Shown piece by piece: positions 9,654 to 20,990 of a stretch of 64,000 nucleotides of DNA. Positions within the stretch are counted from its first letter, which is position 1; each line of letters starts with the position of its first letter. The DNA is from Pyropia yezoensis (taxonomy: Eukaryota > Rhodophyta > Bangiophyceae > Bangiales > Bangiaceae): NCBI GenBank assembly GCA_009829735.1, contig CM020620.1, positions 24,526,020 to 24,590,019 of the forward strand. The letters are read 5' to 3'. The position numbers and the translations under genes are program-made. The notes under the pieces are model-generated. The model saw only the letters and a list, made by a program, of their open reading frames with translations. It had not been told where the DNA came from and ran no database searches.

Positions 9654-11483
9654 ATGCCCCCCTCCACGGCCTTCCTGCCCGTCCCCCCGCGGGCGCCCGC
9701 CGCGGGCGCTGCCGCCGCCGCGGGCACCCGGGCGCCCCGGCGGGGCTGCCGACTACGCCCGCGGGTGTCGGTGGTCGCCACCAGCCGGTCGGCGGGGGCG
9801 GACGCGGTCCGGCCGGCGCGGGGGGTGTGGCCACCGCGCGGCGCGGCCGCCGCATCACCCCCCACCCCCACCCCCACCCCCACTCCCGTGGTCACCGTGT
9901 CAGCGGCAGCTGCGACAGCGTCCTCGACGGCGGCGCCGACCGCGGCGGTGCCGGTAGCGCCAGCGACGGCACCGTCGGTGGCCACGGATCCGGCTGCTCC
10001 CCCGCTCCGCACCTATGACGTGACGGTCATTGGGGGTGGACCGGCGGGCCTCTCCCTGGCCGCCGCCCTTGGCGCCACGGGCCTGAGTGTGGCCGCCCTC
10101 GACGCTGCCATTGATGTGCCGTGGCCCAACCACTATGGTGTGTGGGCAGATGAGTTTGAGCCCCTCGGCCTGGCCGACTGCGCCACCTCCACCTACCCGA
10201 CCACCACCATCTATGTGCCGTCTGCCGCAGGTGGGGGAGCGGGGGCGGCGCCTGTTGTGCTCGACCGCCCCTACCTGCGGGTGGACCGGGTGAAGCTCAA
10301 GGCGCGGCTGCTGGAGCGGTGCGCAGCGGGAGGGGTGGTCATTGAACGGGCAAACGTGACCGCGGTGGATCACAGTAGCGATACTCACTCGACGGTGACA
10401 TTTGTGGAGGGTCACCCGCGCCCATCCACATCGAGGGGGGACGGCGCGGGCTCACCACCAACCCCACCGTCGGCGCCTGCACCACGACAGCTGCGGACGC
10501 GGCTGGTTGTGGACGCCACTGGTCACGCGCTGCGATTTGTACAGACCGCCCCAGGCTACAGCCCCGGCTTCCAGGCCGCTTATGGCATTGAGGCGGTTGT
10601 TGAGGGCCACCCCTTTCCTCTCGACGAGATGCTGCTGATGGACTTTCGGGACGACCACATGCAGGGGGATGCGGCCGATGTGGCTGCCTCGTCGGCGGCG
10701 CCCACCTTCCTCTACGTCTTTCCCACAGATAGCAACCGGGTCTTTCTGGAGGAAACGTCGATCATTTTGCCCGAAGCCATGCCATTTGAAACACTGCGGG
10801 AGCGGCTGAACAAGCGGCTTGCCCACCTGGGCGTCACCGTCAAGTCGGTGGTCGAGGAGGAGTACTCGCTGATCCCCCTGGGCGGGTCGGTGCCGCTGCT
10901 CGGCCAGCGGGTTGTTGGATTTGGGGGGTCTGCCTGCCTCGTCCACCCGGCCACGGGCTACATGGTTGCCCGCACGCTGTCACTCGCCGAGTCGCTCGCG
11001 GGGGAGATTGCCACTGCCTTGCGGACTCCCGCTGCAGGGACGTCTCGTCGGGGATGGGGGGCGAATGCCGCCGCCGCCGCCGACGCACCGCCACCGCCCC
11101 TGGCGCCCGCGGACACGGTGGCGGCCGCCGCATGGGCGCACCTGTGGTCTGAATCCCGAATCCGCGAGCGGGACTTTCTCCTCTTTGGCGCCGACCTCTT
11201 GGCGGGCCTGGACCTGGGGGCGATGAAGGAGTTCTTCGCCGCCTTTTTCCGCCTGCCCCAACCACTGTGGGCGGGCTTCCTCAGCTTTCGGCTGGAGCGG
11301 CCGAGCGAGCGGGCGACGTTTGCGTTTGTCTTTTTCCTCCAGGCCTCTAACCGCATCCGGGGGGGGCTGCTGCGGGGGATTGTGACGACGGGGCGGTGGA
11401 AACTGATCCGCTCGGTGCTGCCCCTGTGGCTGGCACGGCTGGGCGACTCTTCTCGCGAACAGCGGGGGGAGAACCAGCAGTAG
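9654..11483 (+). CDS. LCYB-like: Lycopene cyclase (beta/epsilon family), plastid
   Basis: The product is 609 aa from ATG 9654; the frame upstream reaches only a TTG. Residues 1-115 are Ala/Pro/Arg-rich and transit-peptide-like. The FAD/NAD(P)-binding motif VIGGGPAGLSL is at about 125, and the family signature NHYGVWADEFEPLGL at about 158. FLEETS is at about 364 (the essential acidic motif of CrtL-type cyclases) and HPATGYMVARTL at about 430. The C-terminal LFGADLLAGLDL and FFRLP membrane-associated part is at about 508-540. The enzyme cyclises lycopene ends to make beta- (or epsilon-) ionone rings for carotenes. FLEETS and QRVVGFGGSACLVHPATGYMVARTL-type spacing favour a beta-cyclase, while AMPFETLRERL and the EEEYSLIPLGGS stretch look more like plant epsilon-cyclases. 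Ring specificity is therefore undecided. Single exon, with a low-complexity insertion near residue 260-280. Confidence 0.9.
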   Translation: MPPSTAFLPVPPRAPAAGAAAAAGTRAPRRGCRLRPRVSVVATSRSAGADAVRPARGVWPPRGAAAASPPTPTPTPTPVVTVSAAAATASSTAAPTAAVPVAPATAPSVATDPAAPPLRTYDVTVIGGGPAGLSLAAALGATGLSVAALDAAIDVPWPNHYGVWADEFEPLGLADCATSTYPTTTIYVPSAAGGGAGAAPVVLDRPYLRVDRVKLKARLLERCAAGGVVIERANVTAVDHSSDTHSTVTFVEGHPRPSTSRGDGAGSPPTPPSAPAPRQLRTRLVVDATGHALRFVQTAPGYSPGFQAAYGIEAVVEGHPFPLDEMLLMDFRDDHMQGDAADVAASSAAPTFLYVFPTDSNRVFLEETSIILPEAMPFETLRERLNKRLAHLGVTVKSVVEEEYSLIPLGGSVPLLGQRVVGFGGSACLVHPATGYMVARTLSLAESLAGEIATALRTPAAGTSRRGWGANAAAAADAPPPPLAPADTVAAAAWAHLWSESRIRERDFLLFGADLLAGLDLGAMKEFFAAFFRLPQPLWAGFLSFRLERPSERATFAFVFFLQASNRIRGGLLRGIVTTGRWKLIRSVLPLWLARLGDSSREQRGENQQ

Positions 11484-12207
11484 CACATGAAGGGGTGGCG
11501 GGGGGCAGGCGGGAGGTCGGATGGACTGCGGATAGTGGGTTGGGGTGGGGGGTTGGGTGGAGGGTGAGGGGTCGCATTGTGCAGCAGCAGCATTGTCCAG
11601 GGGTGCGAGCGCAGCTGCTGTCTGCCTGTGCCTGGTTGTGGCGCGCCTTTCCGTGCCAGTGTGGTTGGTTTTTTTTTTCTTGCCAGTGAAGCTGTTCTTC
11701 TTGTCTGTTGGGTCTTACGTGCCGGTAGAGCCTTTGTCCCTGTGTCAGTGTCATGGGAGCTCGCGTTGGCCCTGCCCAGCGTTCTTGAGCGTGCTTGGCA
11801 GGGATAACCACACGCGGTGCCTAGAAAGAAGTCGATGGCTCATCTGCTGATGACCGGGCTCTCTGTTGTTGCTGAAGGCCACGTCGCTATAGCCTGTTGG
11901 CTCCAGCTCGCCCATTCCTTTCGTTTGCCACCTGAGTGCCGGGCGGACTCGTGTCTCGTGATCGTCCAAGAATTGCAAGCTCCTCGCCATCTAACTATGC
12001 ATTTAGGCACTTTTTTCAGGCGTGTGGTGGAGGCTGGCGACTCTGGCTTGGGTGAAGCCCAGACCACCCTCACCATCCGCGTCACATTCGCCCGCGGCCG
12101 CCTCGCCCGCCTCCCGCCGCACCATCGGGCGCACCCAGCGTGTTCCACTCCCGCTCCCCCGTCATCACCCCTTCCCGCCCCTTTTCTCCCTCCCTTCCCC
12201 CTTTTTG
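11484..12207. other. Intergenic
   Basis: 3' flank of lycopene cyclase and 5' flank of the next gene. A GT-rich and T-rich stretch lies at 11630-11720. No gene is supported. Confidence 0.4.
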
Positions 12208-13482
12208 ATGGCGGCCCGCGCCCCTGTGGCCACTGGCCGGCGCCCCGCCACCGCCACCGCCGCCTTTGCTGCTGCCGCCGCCGCCGCCGCCGCATCCGCT
12301 ACGGTCGCCATTGTCGGGCGGCGTGCCACCTCGTGGCTGCCGCCGCCCTCCCCCGCCGCCCGCCCCGTTGGCTTTCGCCCCTCCTTGGCGGGCTCCACCC
12401 TCGCCCGGCGGCGGGCAGCGGTTTGGGCGTCGGCCGCACGGCCTCCGCCGCCCCCCCCCCCGCCGCCCCCCCCGCCGCCATCCCCCGTCACCGAGGACGT
12501 GGCGGCGGCGGGCACGTCTGGCGCCGCGGCGGCGGCAGCGGCGGCCGCGGGCACCTCCGGCACCCCCCCCCCCCCCCCCCCCCCCCCCAAGCCCGCCTGG
12601 CGCCCCACCCCCGCCGACGTGCTCCGCCTCTCCCGCGGGCAGGCGGCCAAAGCGCGGGGCACCGGCTCCCGTGCCGTCCCCCACAGGCTCAACACGGAGG
12701 AGGTGGCCGCCTTTGACCGCGCTCGGCGGGCGGGGCTGCTCGTTACCCGCGGCGCGGGGGGGCGGCGGGAGCGCAAGGGGAGCCCCCTGGGCAACACGTG
12801 GCGCGCCTGGTGTGACGCCGCGGGGGGGGTGCCCGCCGTTGGTCTCCGCAAGGCGGCTGATGGGAATGTGCGTTGGGGGCGGAAGAAAGGGAGGGGGGGG
12901 CGGGGGGGGGCGGCTGCTGTGCTTGCCGTCGCTTGTGTACGAGATGCCGAGGGGAGATGGGTGGCTCTGTGGCTGGTGACCTGGGCCGAACGACTGACGT
13001 GTATCTCTTTTGTTCTGTGCGTGCACCATCCAACACTTTGTGCGCACCCTCCTCGTACTCTCGCTGGCTGTCGGTGCCCCCGTTCCCGTCCCTCCCTCGT
13101 GGTCTGACCTCTTTCCCTCCCCATGACGTGGTCTGTTTCATTGTTTTCTTGATGGTCTGACGTTGGCCACCCCTCCCTTTCGCAGGACACAGTGGTAGTA
13201 GACCTGTCCCCCCTCCGCGGGGATTCGCACCTTCCTTCCCCTGCTACGCTCGTTCCCCTTTTTACTACGGCCGCCACTGATGCTGCCGGGGACGGCTTGG
13301 CTCCTCCCGAGCTGGCCGGCATTGACGCACTGGCGGACGCGGAGTTTGGGTGGGCGACTCAGCCTATCTGGGCCCTTCCAGACGTCACGCTCTCGTGGAC
13401 GGCGCCACGGCCCGTGGCCAAGGCGGTGGCTTCCGCGGTGGTAGCCGCCTGGGCGACCGTGTCTGACCTCACCACGGCGTGA
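12208..13482 (+). CDS. Conserved hypothetical protein, probably plastid, one intron
   Basis: Exon 1 is 12208-12867, intron 12868-13185 (GTGCGT...TTCGCAG, 318 nt), exon 2 13186-13482. Both junctions are phase 0, giving 318 aa. Residues 1-130 are Ala/Arg/Pro-rich and transit-like with a C-tract encoded Pro run. The ordered part begins RPTPADVLRLSRGQAAKARG and holds RGTGSRAVPHRLN, then RRERKGSPLGNTWRAWCDA. It crosses the splice junction into DTVVVDLSPLRG. The dense conserved-looking block suggests an old family, and I believe similar SRG...RGTGSR...HRLN proteins occur in plants and algae, but I cannot name one with certainty or give a function. The in-phase splice and continuous motif across it support the model. 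Confidence 0.65.
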
Positions 13483-16400
13483 TGGGATGTGATGCGTCTG
13501 GCTGAAGGGGGGGTGGAGGGTTGTAGCCCGACCGGCCGGCTGCTGCAGGAGAGAGGACCCACCTTTGGCTCGTGGGTCGACCATGGGACGCAACGGAGCT
13601 GAACCAACTTTGGCCTGGCCGGCCACCGGTGGGGGTCACCCAGACGACGGTGGGACCACTCTTCTCGGTCTGCCTCAGCGTTTTTAGAGGGGACGGGGTG
13701 GGTAGGATGGAGCCCTGCTTCTGTGCTTCGTTATTGGACGCGTGGTGGGTGTGGTGGGGAGGGGAGCAGGGCGGGAGGGACCGAGCGCCCGCCCCCGCGC
13801 CGCGTCGAGGCTGCCGCCGCCTTCCTCGCAGCGGGCACTCTCTCCTTTGTGTGCAGCACACGGTGCGGCACACCAACTTGCACACTTTTGCGCCGCGGCG
13901 GGGTCTCGCCCGGGACTGGGCAAGCCCGCAGTACGACTCGACCAGGAGACGGCAGAAAAAAGCGAGGACCAAAACCACACAGGGAAAGAAGAGGGGCGGG
14001 CACTCAAAACCCTATCTGTTTAACAGAGTCTGTTGCCCTGTCTTGTCGAACGCGGGCTATGGCACATCGTCCGACTGCAGACCCATATGAGTGCGCCTGT
14101 ATGCATGTATGTACATACACCTAGCCAAAGCTGAAGGCAATGGGATGCAAGCGTGGTCCCGTCCCCCAGCTCAAGTGGGCCCATGCGCACATAGGCAGGC
14201 CGGCCTCTCTCCGGTATGGATGGAGCAGCGATAGCCTGCCCTTCTGGAGGAGGGACGGGTCCCCCGCCCCCCTTCCCCGTCGCGTCGGGATGGTGCGCTG
14301 TCAGCTGCGCGAGGTGGCCGTCGCGAGGGTCTCCACCCCGCTCGCTGCGTCGTGGGACCGCCATGACACAGCGCGATTCCCCCCGCCCCCCCCGCACCCC
14401 AGCGCGGGGACACACAACGCCTCGGCCGGCGGCAACCGCCTCCACGACAGCCGCCACACCCCCACCACCCACCCCCTCGCACTCACAACGCCGCGCGCTG
14501 GCTGTGCTTGGGGCGACTGTCGGCCGTCGGTGGCGTCACAGGCCCGCGCTGTGGCAGCACCGCCCGCGACGGCGGCGGTGCGCGCGGGCACCCCAGCCGC
14601 CGCCGCGGCGCCTGCCGCCGCGGCGGCGGCTCCCGCCGTCGCAAGACGGGGGGCTGCCTCCGCCGGCGGCGGCGGCGGCCACGCGCCTCGCCAGCCATCG
14701 ACAGAACGTGTGGGGGGCAGGAGCTCAGGAGGGGGGGCTGGGGGCGGGAAGGGAGCGAGTGGCAGATTTGGGCTTGAGGTTGGCCTCCGCCACCACCCCT
14801 CTTCCCAAGAAGGGAAGACCCTCTGGTCGACCGGCTTTGGGAGCAGGCTTCCGAACAAGCCTGGCTCCGCAAGGGGCAAGCCGGCTCTTCTGGTCTGAGC
14901 TGGCCGGAGCATTACATCACGGGTTTCGATGCAACGTGCTATCATATGAGTGGTCGAGACAGACGACCGCCTCTCACAGAGACCGTAAACGACGAATTGG
15001 GTCCCGACCCCAATTTTCCTGTTTTTGGCCACTGCGAAAGAAGCCGCGACCCCGCCGCATCGGGGTGTGACTGAGGACAAGGGGTCGCTCACGGTTTCGA
15101 CCCCGCCGGGAGCAGACAACAACTGCAAGAGTGCAAGAGAGTCAGATAAAAGTAGCCTCTACATCCCCCCGAAAGCCGTCTCTTGCGTGCCCCCTCAGGA
15201 GCCCATCAGAGGGGGTGAGCCGCGCCACGTTGTTTTCCAGCTCGATAAACGGATGCCAAAGCTAAAGATGTGCTGACGTGCTGACTGATTCAATTGTGAC
15301 CAATGAGGTGTCGCATTTGAAGGGCCGGGGCCAACCAGGCACCGCCATGGTCTCGAAAATCCAGAAGAGCCGTTTGCCTTGACGTCAACTCGGCGTGGGG
15401 GAGGCGTGGGGCCGCTCGACTGGTTGCCACCCAACCCGGCCAGAGGCCCGTCGCGTGATGCACGCTGCTGTGAGGCGGGGACGCGACGGCGGGCGTGCCA
15501 CGCGCGGTGTGGGACGCCCCCCTCGCCGGCTGGTACGTTGCGCGCCGGACTACGGGGCAGCCAGGCCGGGGGCAGCGTGCCGCCGCGGTCGGCTGGGGGA
15601 CCCCCCCCGGCGGGGGATCCGCCCGGGAAGGGGCGTCCCTGCTGGGGGCGGGCGGAAGAAAAAGGGGGTCGGGACCCTCGTTGACAGGCCCCCACGCAGG
15701 TGTGGATGGGTAGGAGATGTAGGCGAGGCGAGGAGGACCCCCAACCCCGCAAGTCAGCTGCCCCACCCCCAAGCACGCCTGGACAGCCACCACGTCGCTA
15801 GTCCCCTCTGCCTGTCAGGGGTCAGGCGGCGCAGCCACAAACACACATCCCCTCCCCCCCTCTGCACCTCCCTCCCCATCCGCACACAGGACGAGGGGGG
15901 GCACGGCTTGCACCACGTGCACAGACGCCAAACATACAGCACGCGAACTGGCTGGCGACACCGAGGTGTGGGTGCCCCACGAGCCCGCCGGACAGCGCCG
16001 CGTAGGCCACCGCTGCCGCGCCTACGTCAGCGTCGATGCGGTGGCGGGGGGGTGTCCCACGACCCGTCCCGATGAAAGCACATGCGCCCTCCCTGGGCTG
16101 GTCGGGGGGGGGAGGCGTGTGTGATGTCCCACCACAAAGACTGCCTTGACCGAGAGTCTTGTCTCCAACCGGTTGGGGTGCTCCAAGACCGTCTGTGACG
16201 ACCCCGCCGGGGCCACTGTGACAGAATTTAAATCCGGCAAAAGGGGCTGGCGCGGCAAGAGGCTGGCGGGCCACCGTCGTCAGGGCTGTCAGCCATGGCC
16301 CGCCCGCGCCCGCCACCCCACCTCTCCCGACCTCTGTCGCGCCGGGCGGCCCCCCCCCCCACACACACCGTGTCGGTCGCGACGCGTCGAGTCGTCCCAC

Positions 16401-17159
16401 GCAAGAAGGGGGTTCAGGGTGGGTGGGTGGCGCCGTCGCGCAGGGGGTCCGGGGGGAGGGTCCGACAGCGCGCTGCGCGCGCTGGCGGTGCGCGGCAGGG
16501 GCACGTGCACGCACCGGGGCAGAGCAGCGTAGCGCGCGCCGGGGACGCCGCGCCCGGATCACGGCGCTCGAGCTTGATCCCTCCCCGCCCCCCCGCGCCG
16601 GCGGTGACACTTGATCGGAGGGGGGGGGTGCAAAACACACATACCGGGAAGGAGTATGTAGAAGCATACGAATAGGAAAGAGCATACAACTGGCCTCCTC
16701 GCGCCGCCGCGCCGGCCCAGGCGCTCATCTGTTTGCAGCTGGGCGGGGGTGTGGGGTGGGCCCGGGCGGGCCGGGGCTCGGGTGGTGTCCCAGTCGCGGA
16801 CGCAAAAATCTTGACATTACCCTGCGGCGTCCCAGCCCACCCACTGTCCGACACCGACGACTCGGACACGGACCCTTGACACGAATCGTAGAATGGTGTC
16901 ACGTAATGGTCTACTATGACGCAACTCCCCGCTCCCCCTGGTCCACCTCAAACTACATACAGTACACTCTACCAATCCACGTCCTCCCGCCGGCCGTCCT
17001 CGACGGCCGGCCGCTCCTTTTTGGGGGTCCGTCAGCGCACCCCCTCCGCCTCTCGATCGAAGCCACCATTCGGTCGACCGCGGGGGAGCTCCCTCCCGCC
17101 TCCGCCCCCGCTCACGCGCGTCCGCGCCACAACCCCCCCCCCCCCCCCCCGCCACGCCC
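13483..17159. other. Long intergenic region without a confident gene
   Basis: No gene here meets my standard. Two stretches look locally protein-like. Around 13860-14010, after a good acceptor (TTTGTGTGCAG), a basic peptide begins HTVRHTNLHTFAPRRG. Around 15900-16123, a plus-strand peptide includes ARELAGDTEVWVPHEP with a stop at 16121. Neither has a supported start or partner exon. Positions 14900-15300 and 16640-17000 are closer to 50-60 percent GC than the rest. Confidence 0.3.
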
Positions 17160-17847
17160 TTGATTCGCGCCACTGTCCCATTGGCGCGCCACCCGCCCCC
17201 ATCCAAGCTGGGCTACAAGCCAGTGTCAGTGTCATTCTCCGCGTCGTCCCCCCCCAAAAGCGGCGCCGCGCCCCTTCCGCCACCCGCCGCCGCTGGGGGG
17301 CCCGGCGCGACCGCGCGCTCGCGCCGCCAGGCCCGGCGTGTGCGCCCCCACAGAGCGAGCGCGCGCGCGCGCTCGGCGCCCGACGCGACGCGCGAGAATG
17401 AAATGAAGAACGCCACCTCCCCCTTTTCCCCCCCCCCAGAACACGAGTATGAGGCGTGTCCCACACTGGGCGCGCTTGCCCCCTTGCCAGACGGCCGCTC
17501 GCACGTTCTGTACGCGACCGACGCCGATCCGCCCCGCCGCGGTGGCCCCCCCGCCAACCCCGCCGCTGCGCCAACAGCCCCCGGCCGTGTCCGTCTGCCA
17601 AACGCGCGTTGCCACGCCAGACCCACCCCACCCCCCCCCCTTTTTCCATGCCGGGTCAGGTCTCCCCCTTTTTTGGCCCCCTCCCGCCCTCCCCCCCTCC
17701 CTCCCTCCCCTCCTATTCTCACACCCCCCCGCTCCTGCCGGGTCTCCCCTATCATACTCCCCCCCGCCTCGCTCCTCTACTCCCATTCCCGCCTCCCCCC
17801 CCTCCCCCCCCCCTCCTCTGGCCTCCTCCACCCACTCGTCGCGACCG

Positions 17848-17881
<34 letters not shown>

Positions 17882-18524
17882 GCCACCCCGGGTGTGGTGG
17901 TGGGGTGGGGGGGGGACTGACTGCCTGTTGGGGGGAGGGGGGGGGGGGGTGGCGTGTGCCTGCTGCCGACGTGTTTGCGCCGCCCCGCGGGTGGTGGCGG
18001 GTGGTGGCGGGGGGTGCACCCCTCTGCATCCCCTGCACCCCTCCCCCTCGCCCCTCCACCACACCACCCCCTCCCCCCACCTGCGCGCGCGCGCGCGCGC
18101 GCGCGTCCTCGCCGCCGGGGGGTGGGGAGTGTCCCGCCACCACACCGCCGCGGGTGTCCCACCTTCTTGGGGGGGGGAGCGAGGGGGAGGCTGCGGGGGG
18201 GTACGACCTCCGCGCGTGGGGGGGGGGGGGGGGGGCTGGGTGGGTACGACCGCCGGCGGCCGTCGGCGCCGCCGGCGTCAGGGAGGTTGTGGCTGGGGGG
18301 GTTGGCCGGCAGGGGGGGGGGGGGGGGGGGGGGGTGACACCGGCGCGTGGACCACGCGCTGCCGGCCGGGAGGCGCAGGCGGGCAGACAGCCGCGCCATC
18401 CCCCCCCCCACTCCCCATCCACAGGGGGTGGTGGTGGCCTGGGGGGTCCTGGGGGTAGGTGGGGGGGGGGGGAGGTGGGGGAGGCTGTGGCCTGTGCACC
18501 TCCCCGCCCCCGCCCTCCGCGCTG

Positions 18525-18559
<35 letters not shown>

Positions 18560-19141
18560 GCGGGGGGCGCGGCCCGCGGCGCGGGGGGGGGGGGGGCGGG
18601 GGGGGCGGCGAGGGGGGGGGGGGGGGGGGAGGGGGGGGGGGGGGCAGGGAGGTGGCGGGGGGGAGCAGCAGCGCCGCGCGCCGCGTTGGCGCCACGCCCC
18701 CCCTTTCGGCGCAGCGAGGCGGCTGCGGCTGGCGGGGCGCCTCCCCCTTTTGAGCCCCCCCCCCTCCCCCCCGGACGTCCCGTCGCGGCATCGGGGTCGT
18801 CGTCGCGGGGTCGTCTGCCGTCGCCGTCGTCGTGAGCACCCCGGCGTGTCTCTCCCTCCCCCTCCTCCCCACCCCCCTTCTTCCCCCCTGACGTCCCCGT
18901 CACGGCTCGGCGTCGTGTGTGTAGTCGTTGACATCTTCCTTGTCTGACCCGTCCCCCGCTCACACCCCTCTTGGGCCACCGCCAGCGTCGCGGATCCTCC
19001 CCGCTGGTCAGGTCGGCAGCCTTGCTCCCCCCCCCTCTGGTGACCGTCGGCCTCCTCCCCCCTCACGTGCTTCCTCCTTCCCCCTTCCCCCTCCCTCTCT
19101 CGCCCCCATCTGCCTCCCCCTCTCCCATATCCCCGCATCCT
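17160..19141. repeat. Low-complexity G/C-rich tract with homopolymers and microsatellites
   Basis: Contains a (CGG)n run at about 17842-17880, an alternating GC run at about 18084-18105, and dG runs including 18526-18557 (32 G), 18612-18629 and 18631-18644. All six frames are open for long distances only because of base composition; no coding signal is seen. Confidence 0.7.
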
Positions 19142-19864
19142 ATGGATTGCGTCGCCGCCCCCCACGGCCTCGTCGCCCTCGTCGACCGCCGCTCCCGGCC
19201 ATCCCCCGGCGGCGACGGGGCCCCGTAGGGCGGCGGCTGCCACCCCTTCCCCCCCCCCCCCCCCCCCACTCCCACGCCCACGCCCACTCCTCTGCCCTAC
19301 TCCCCCCCCCCCCCGCCTCCCCCCCACCACGGCGGCCACGACCGGCGGCAGCCCCTTTCCCCTGGGCAGCCTGCTGCGCCTCACCCCCGAGGCGCTGGCG
19401 ACGCTGGCGGCGCTGCAAGACCGGGAGCGGGCGTCCCCCCCCCCGCCCCCCCCAAACTACTTCCGCGCCGTCCAGACCGCCCTCCACCCCGCCGCCCGCT
19501 CCGAGGCGGTGCTGTGGCTAGTGGACGTGGCCAAGGCGTGGCGGCTGGGCGCCGACACGGCGGCGGTGGCGGTGGGGGCGCTCGACGCCTTCCTCGCCGC
19601 CGTCCCCTGCACGCCCCGGGCGGCGGCGGCGGTGACGGGCGCGGCGCTGCTGGTGGCGGCCAAGGCGCTCGAGGACGACCGGCCGACGGCAGATGACGTG
19701 GCCGCCGCCGTGCGGGTGACGGTGGGGGACCTGCTGCACATGGAGGGGGTGCTGCTGACGCAGCTCCGCTACGCCCTCTCCCCCGTCACGGCGGTGGAGG
19801 TAGTGGCGGTCATGGCACCCGGCGTGTGGGGGGACGATGCCCCCGACGGCGACGACCGTGGCGT

Positions 19865-19902
<38 letters not shown>

Positions 19903-20876
19903 TCGACGATGGCCACGACGACCATGACAATGACGACGACCATGACGGCGAGTGGAGGCCGGCGGCGCGGGGTGACGACGACGACGACCGGGACGGCACG
20001 TCGGATATGGACGAGTACTCGGACGGCGGTGACGCCTACGAGGCGGACGAGGTGTTGGAGGAGGGGGAGGTCACCGACGACGACCTCCTGGACTGGACGC
20101 CCGCCGCCAAGGCGGCGGCGCCCGCGTCGGTGGCCCCCCCCACCGCCGACGGGTCCGCCGCGGCGCTGCTGCTGCGCGCCCCCCCCCCGGGGGACTCCCC
20201 CCCCTCGTGGACGTCGGCGGTATCGCCCGCCCCCTCATGGGCGTCATCGTCGTCGGCGGCCTTCACCGCCGCCGCCGCCGCCGCCGCCGCCGGCGGGGCG
20301 ACGAGCCCCGCGTCTTCCTCCTCCTCCGCCTCCACCGCCGACCGGGACGCGGCGGTGCTGGTCGCGGGCGCCCTCCCCGTCTGTGCCGCCGACGTGTCGG
20401 GCGGCGGGGCGGGCCCGCCCACCCCCCTCCCCCCGTCCGACCCGGCAGCCGCCGCGGCAGCAGCGGCGGCAGCGACGGCGACGGCGGCGGCGGCACAGGC
20501 GCGGGACACCGAGGCGGCACAGGCGGCGGCAGCCGCCGCCGCCGCCGCCGCCGCCACCGCCGCGGAAGCACGGCGGCGGCGGCACTCGCTGTCGCGGGTG
20601 GTGCAGCTGCTGCTGGACGTGGCGCTCCTCGAGGCGGCCGCCCTCCCCCACCGGCCGTCGGTGGTGGCGGCCGCCGCGCTCGCCGGCGCCGAAATCACCG
20701 TTGCCACCGCCGACGGCCGGCAGGCCGGGGGGGGCGCCGGCGGCGGCGGGGCCGCCGCCGACGGCGCCGCGAGCGTTGCGGCGGTGGCGGCGGCGTTTGG
20801 CCTCCCGCCCCGTGCCGTTGCCGCGTGCACGGGGGTGCTGCTCGACGGGCTGGAGCGGGTGTTTGACGGCGCCTGA
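19142..20876 (+). CDS. Cyclin with the two cyclin boxes separated by a long acidic/alanine insert
   Basis: The core reads NYFRAVQTALHP, then VLWLVDVAKAW, ALDAFLAAVP, GAALLVAAKALEDDRPTADD and MEGVLLTQLRY, which is the cyclin N-terminal box helix by helix, including the Lys of AAK and an acidic residue one helix on (the CDK-contact pair). This frame has no ATG upstream. The best model starts at ATG 19142, with a 127-nt intron at 19225-19351 (GTAGGG...GGCAG) that joins in phase (83 nt, then 1525 nt; 535 aa). A second acceptor 18 nt on is also in phase. An acidic Asp-rich segment (19850-20075) and a Ser/Ala/Pro segment follow. Then HSLSRVVQLLLDVALLEAA and PSVVAAAAL (20580-20690) match the C-terminal cyclin fold. 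Subtype is not assignable. Cyclins activate CDKs in cell-cycle or transcription control. Confidence 0.7.
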
Positions 20877-20877
<1 letters not shown>

Positions 20878-20926
<49 letters not shown>

Positions 20927-20990
20927 GGGGGTGGTCGGTCGGCCGGTCGGTCGGTCCGTGGGTCGGTCGGTCGGGGGCGGCGGTCTAGGA
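20878..20990. repeat. 48-base G homopolymer followed by GGTC tetranucleotide repeat
   Basis: Positions 20878-20925 are uninterrupted G, starting two bases after the cyclin stop codon. A degenerate GGTC/GGCC repeat follows at about 20932-20985. Confidence 0.9.

Noticed and set aside
13845-14090. Possible exon after a good splice acceptor (HTVRHTNLHTFAPRRG...)
   Set aside because: No start exon or domain could be linked to it, so it is only mentioned in the intergenic note.
14301-15128. Minus-strand 275-codon frame
   Set aside because: The first third is varied but it merges into Ala/Pro-rich composition with no domain or splice support.
15714-16123. Plus-strand protein-like stretch (ARELAGDTEVWVPHEP) that vaguely suggested a thioesterase fold
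   Set aside because: No ATG, no catalytic motif, and the opposite strand is also open; not enough to call.
17160-18872. Open frames of 400-546 codons on both strands
   Set aside because: They consist of Gly, Pro and Arg runs across homopolymers, with no ordered segment; composition alone keeps them open.
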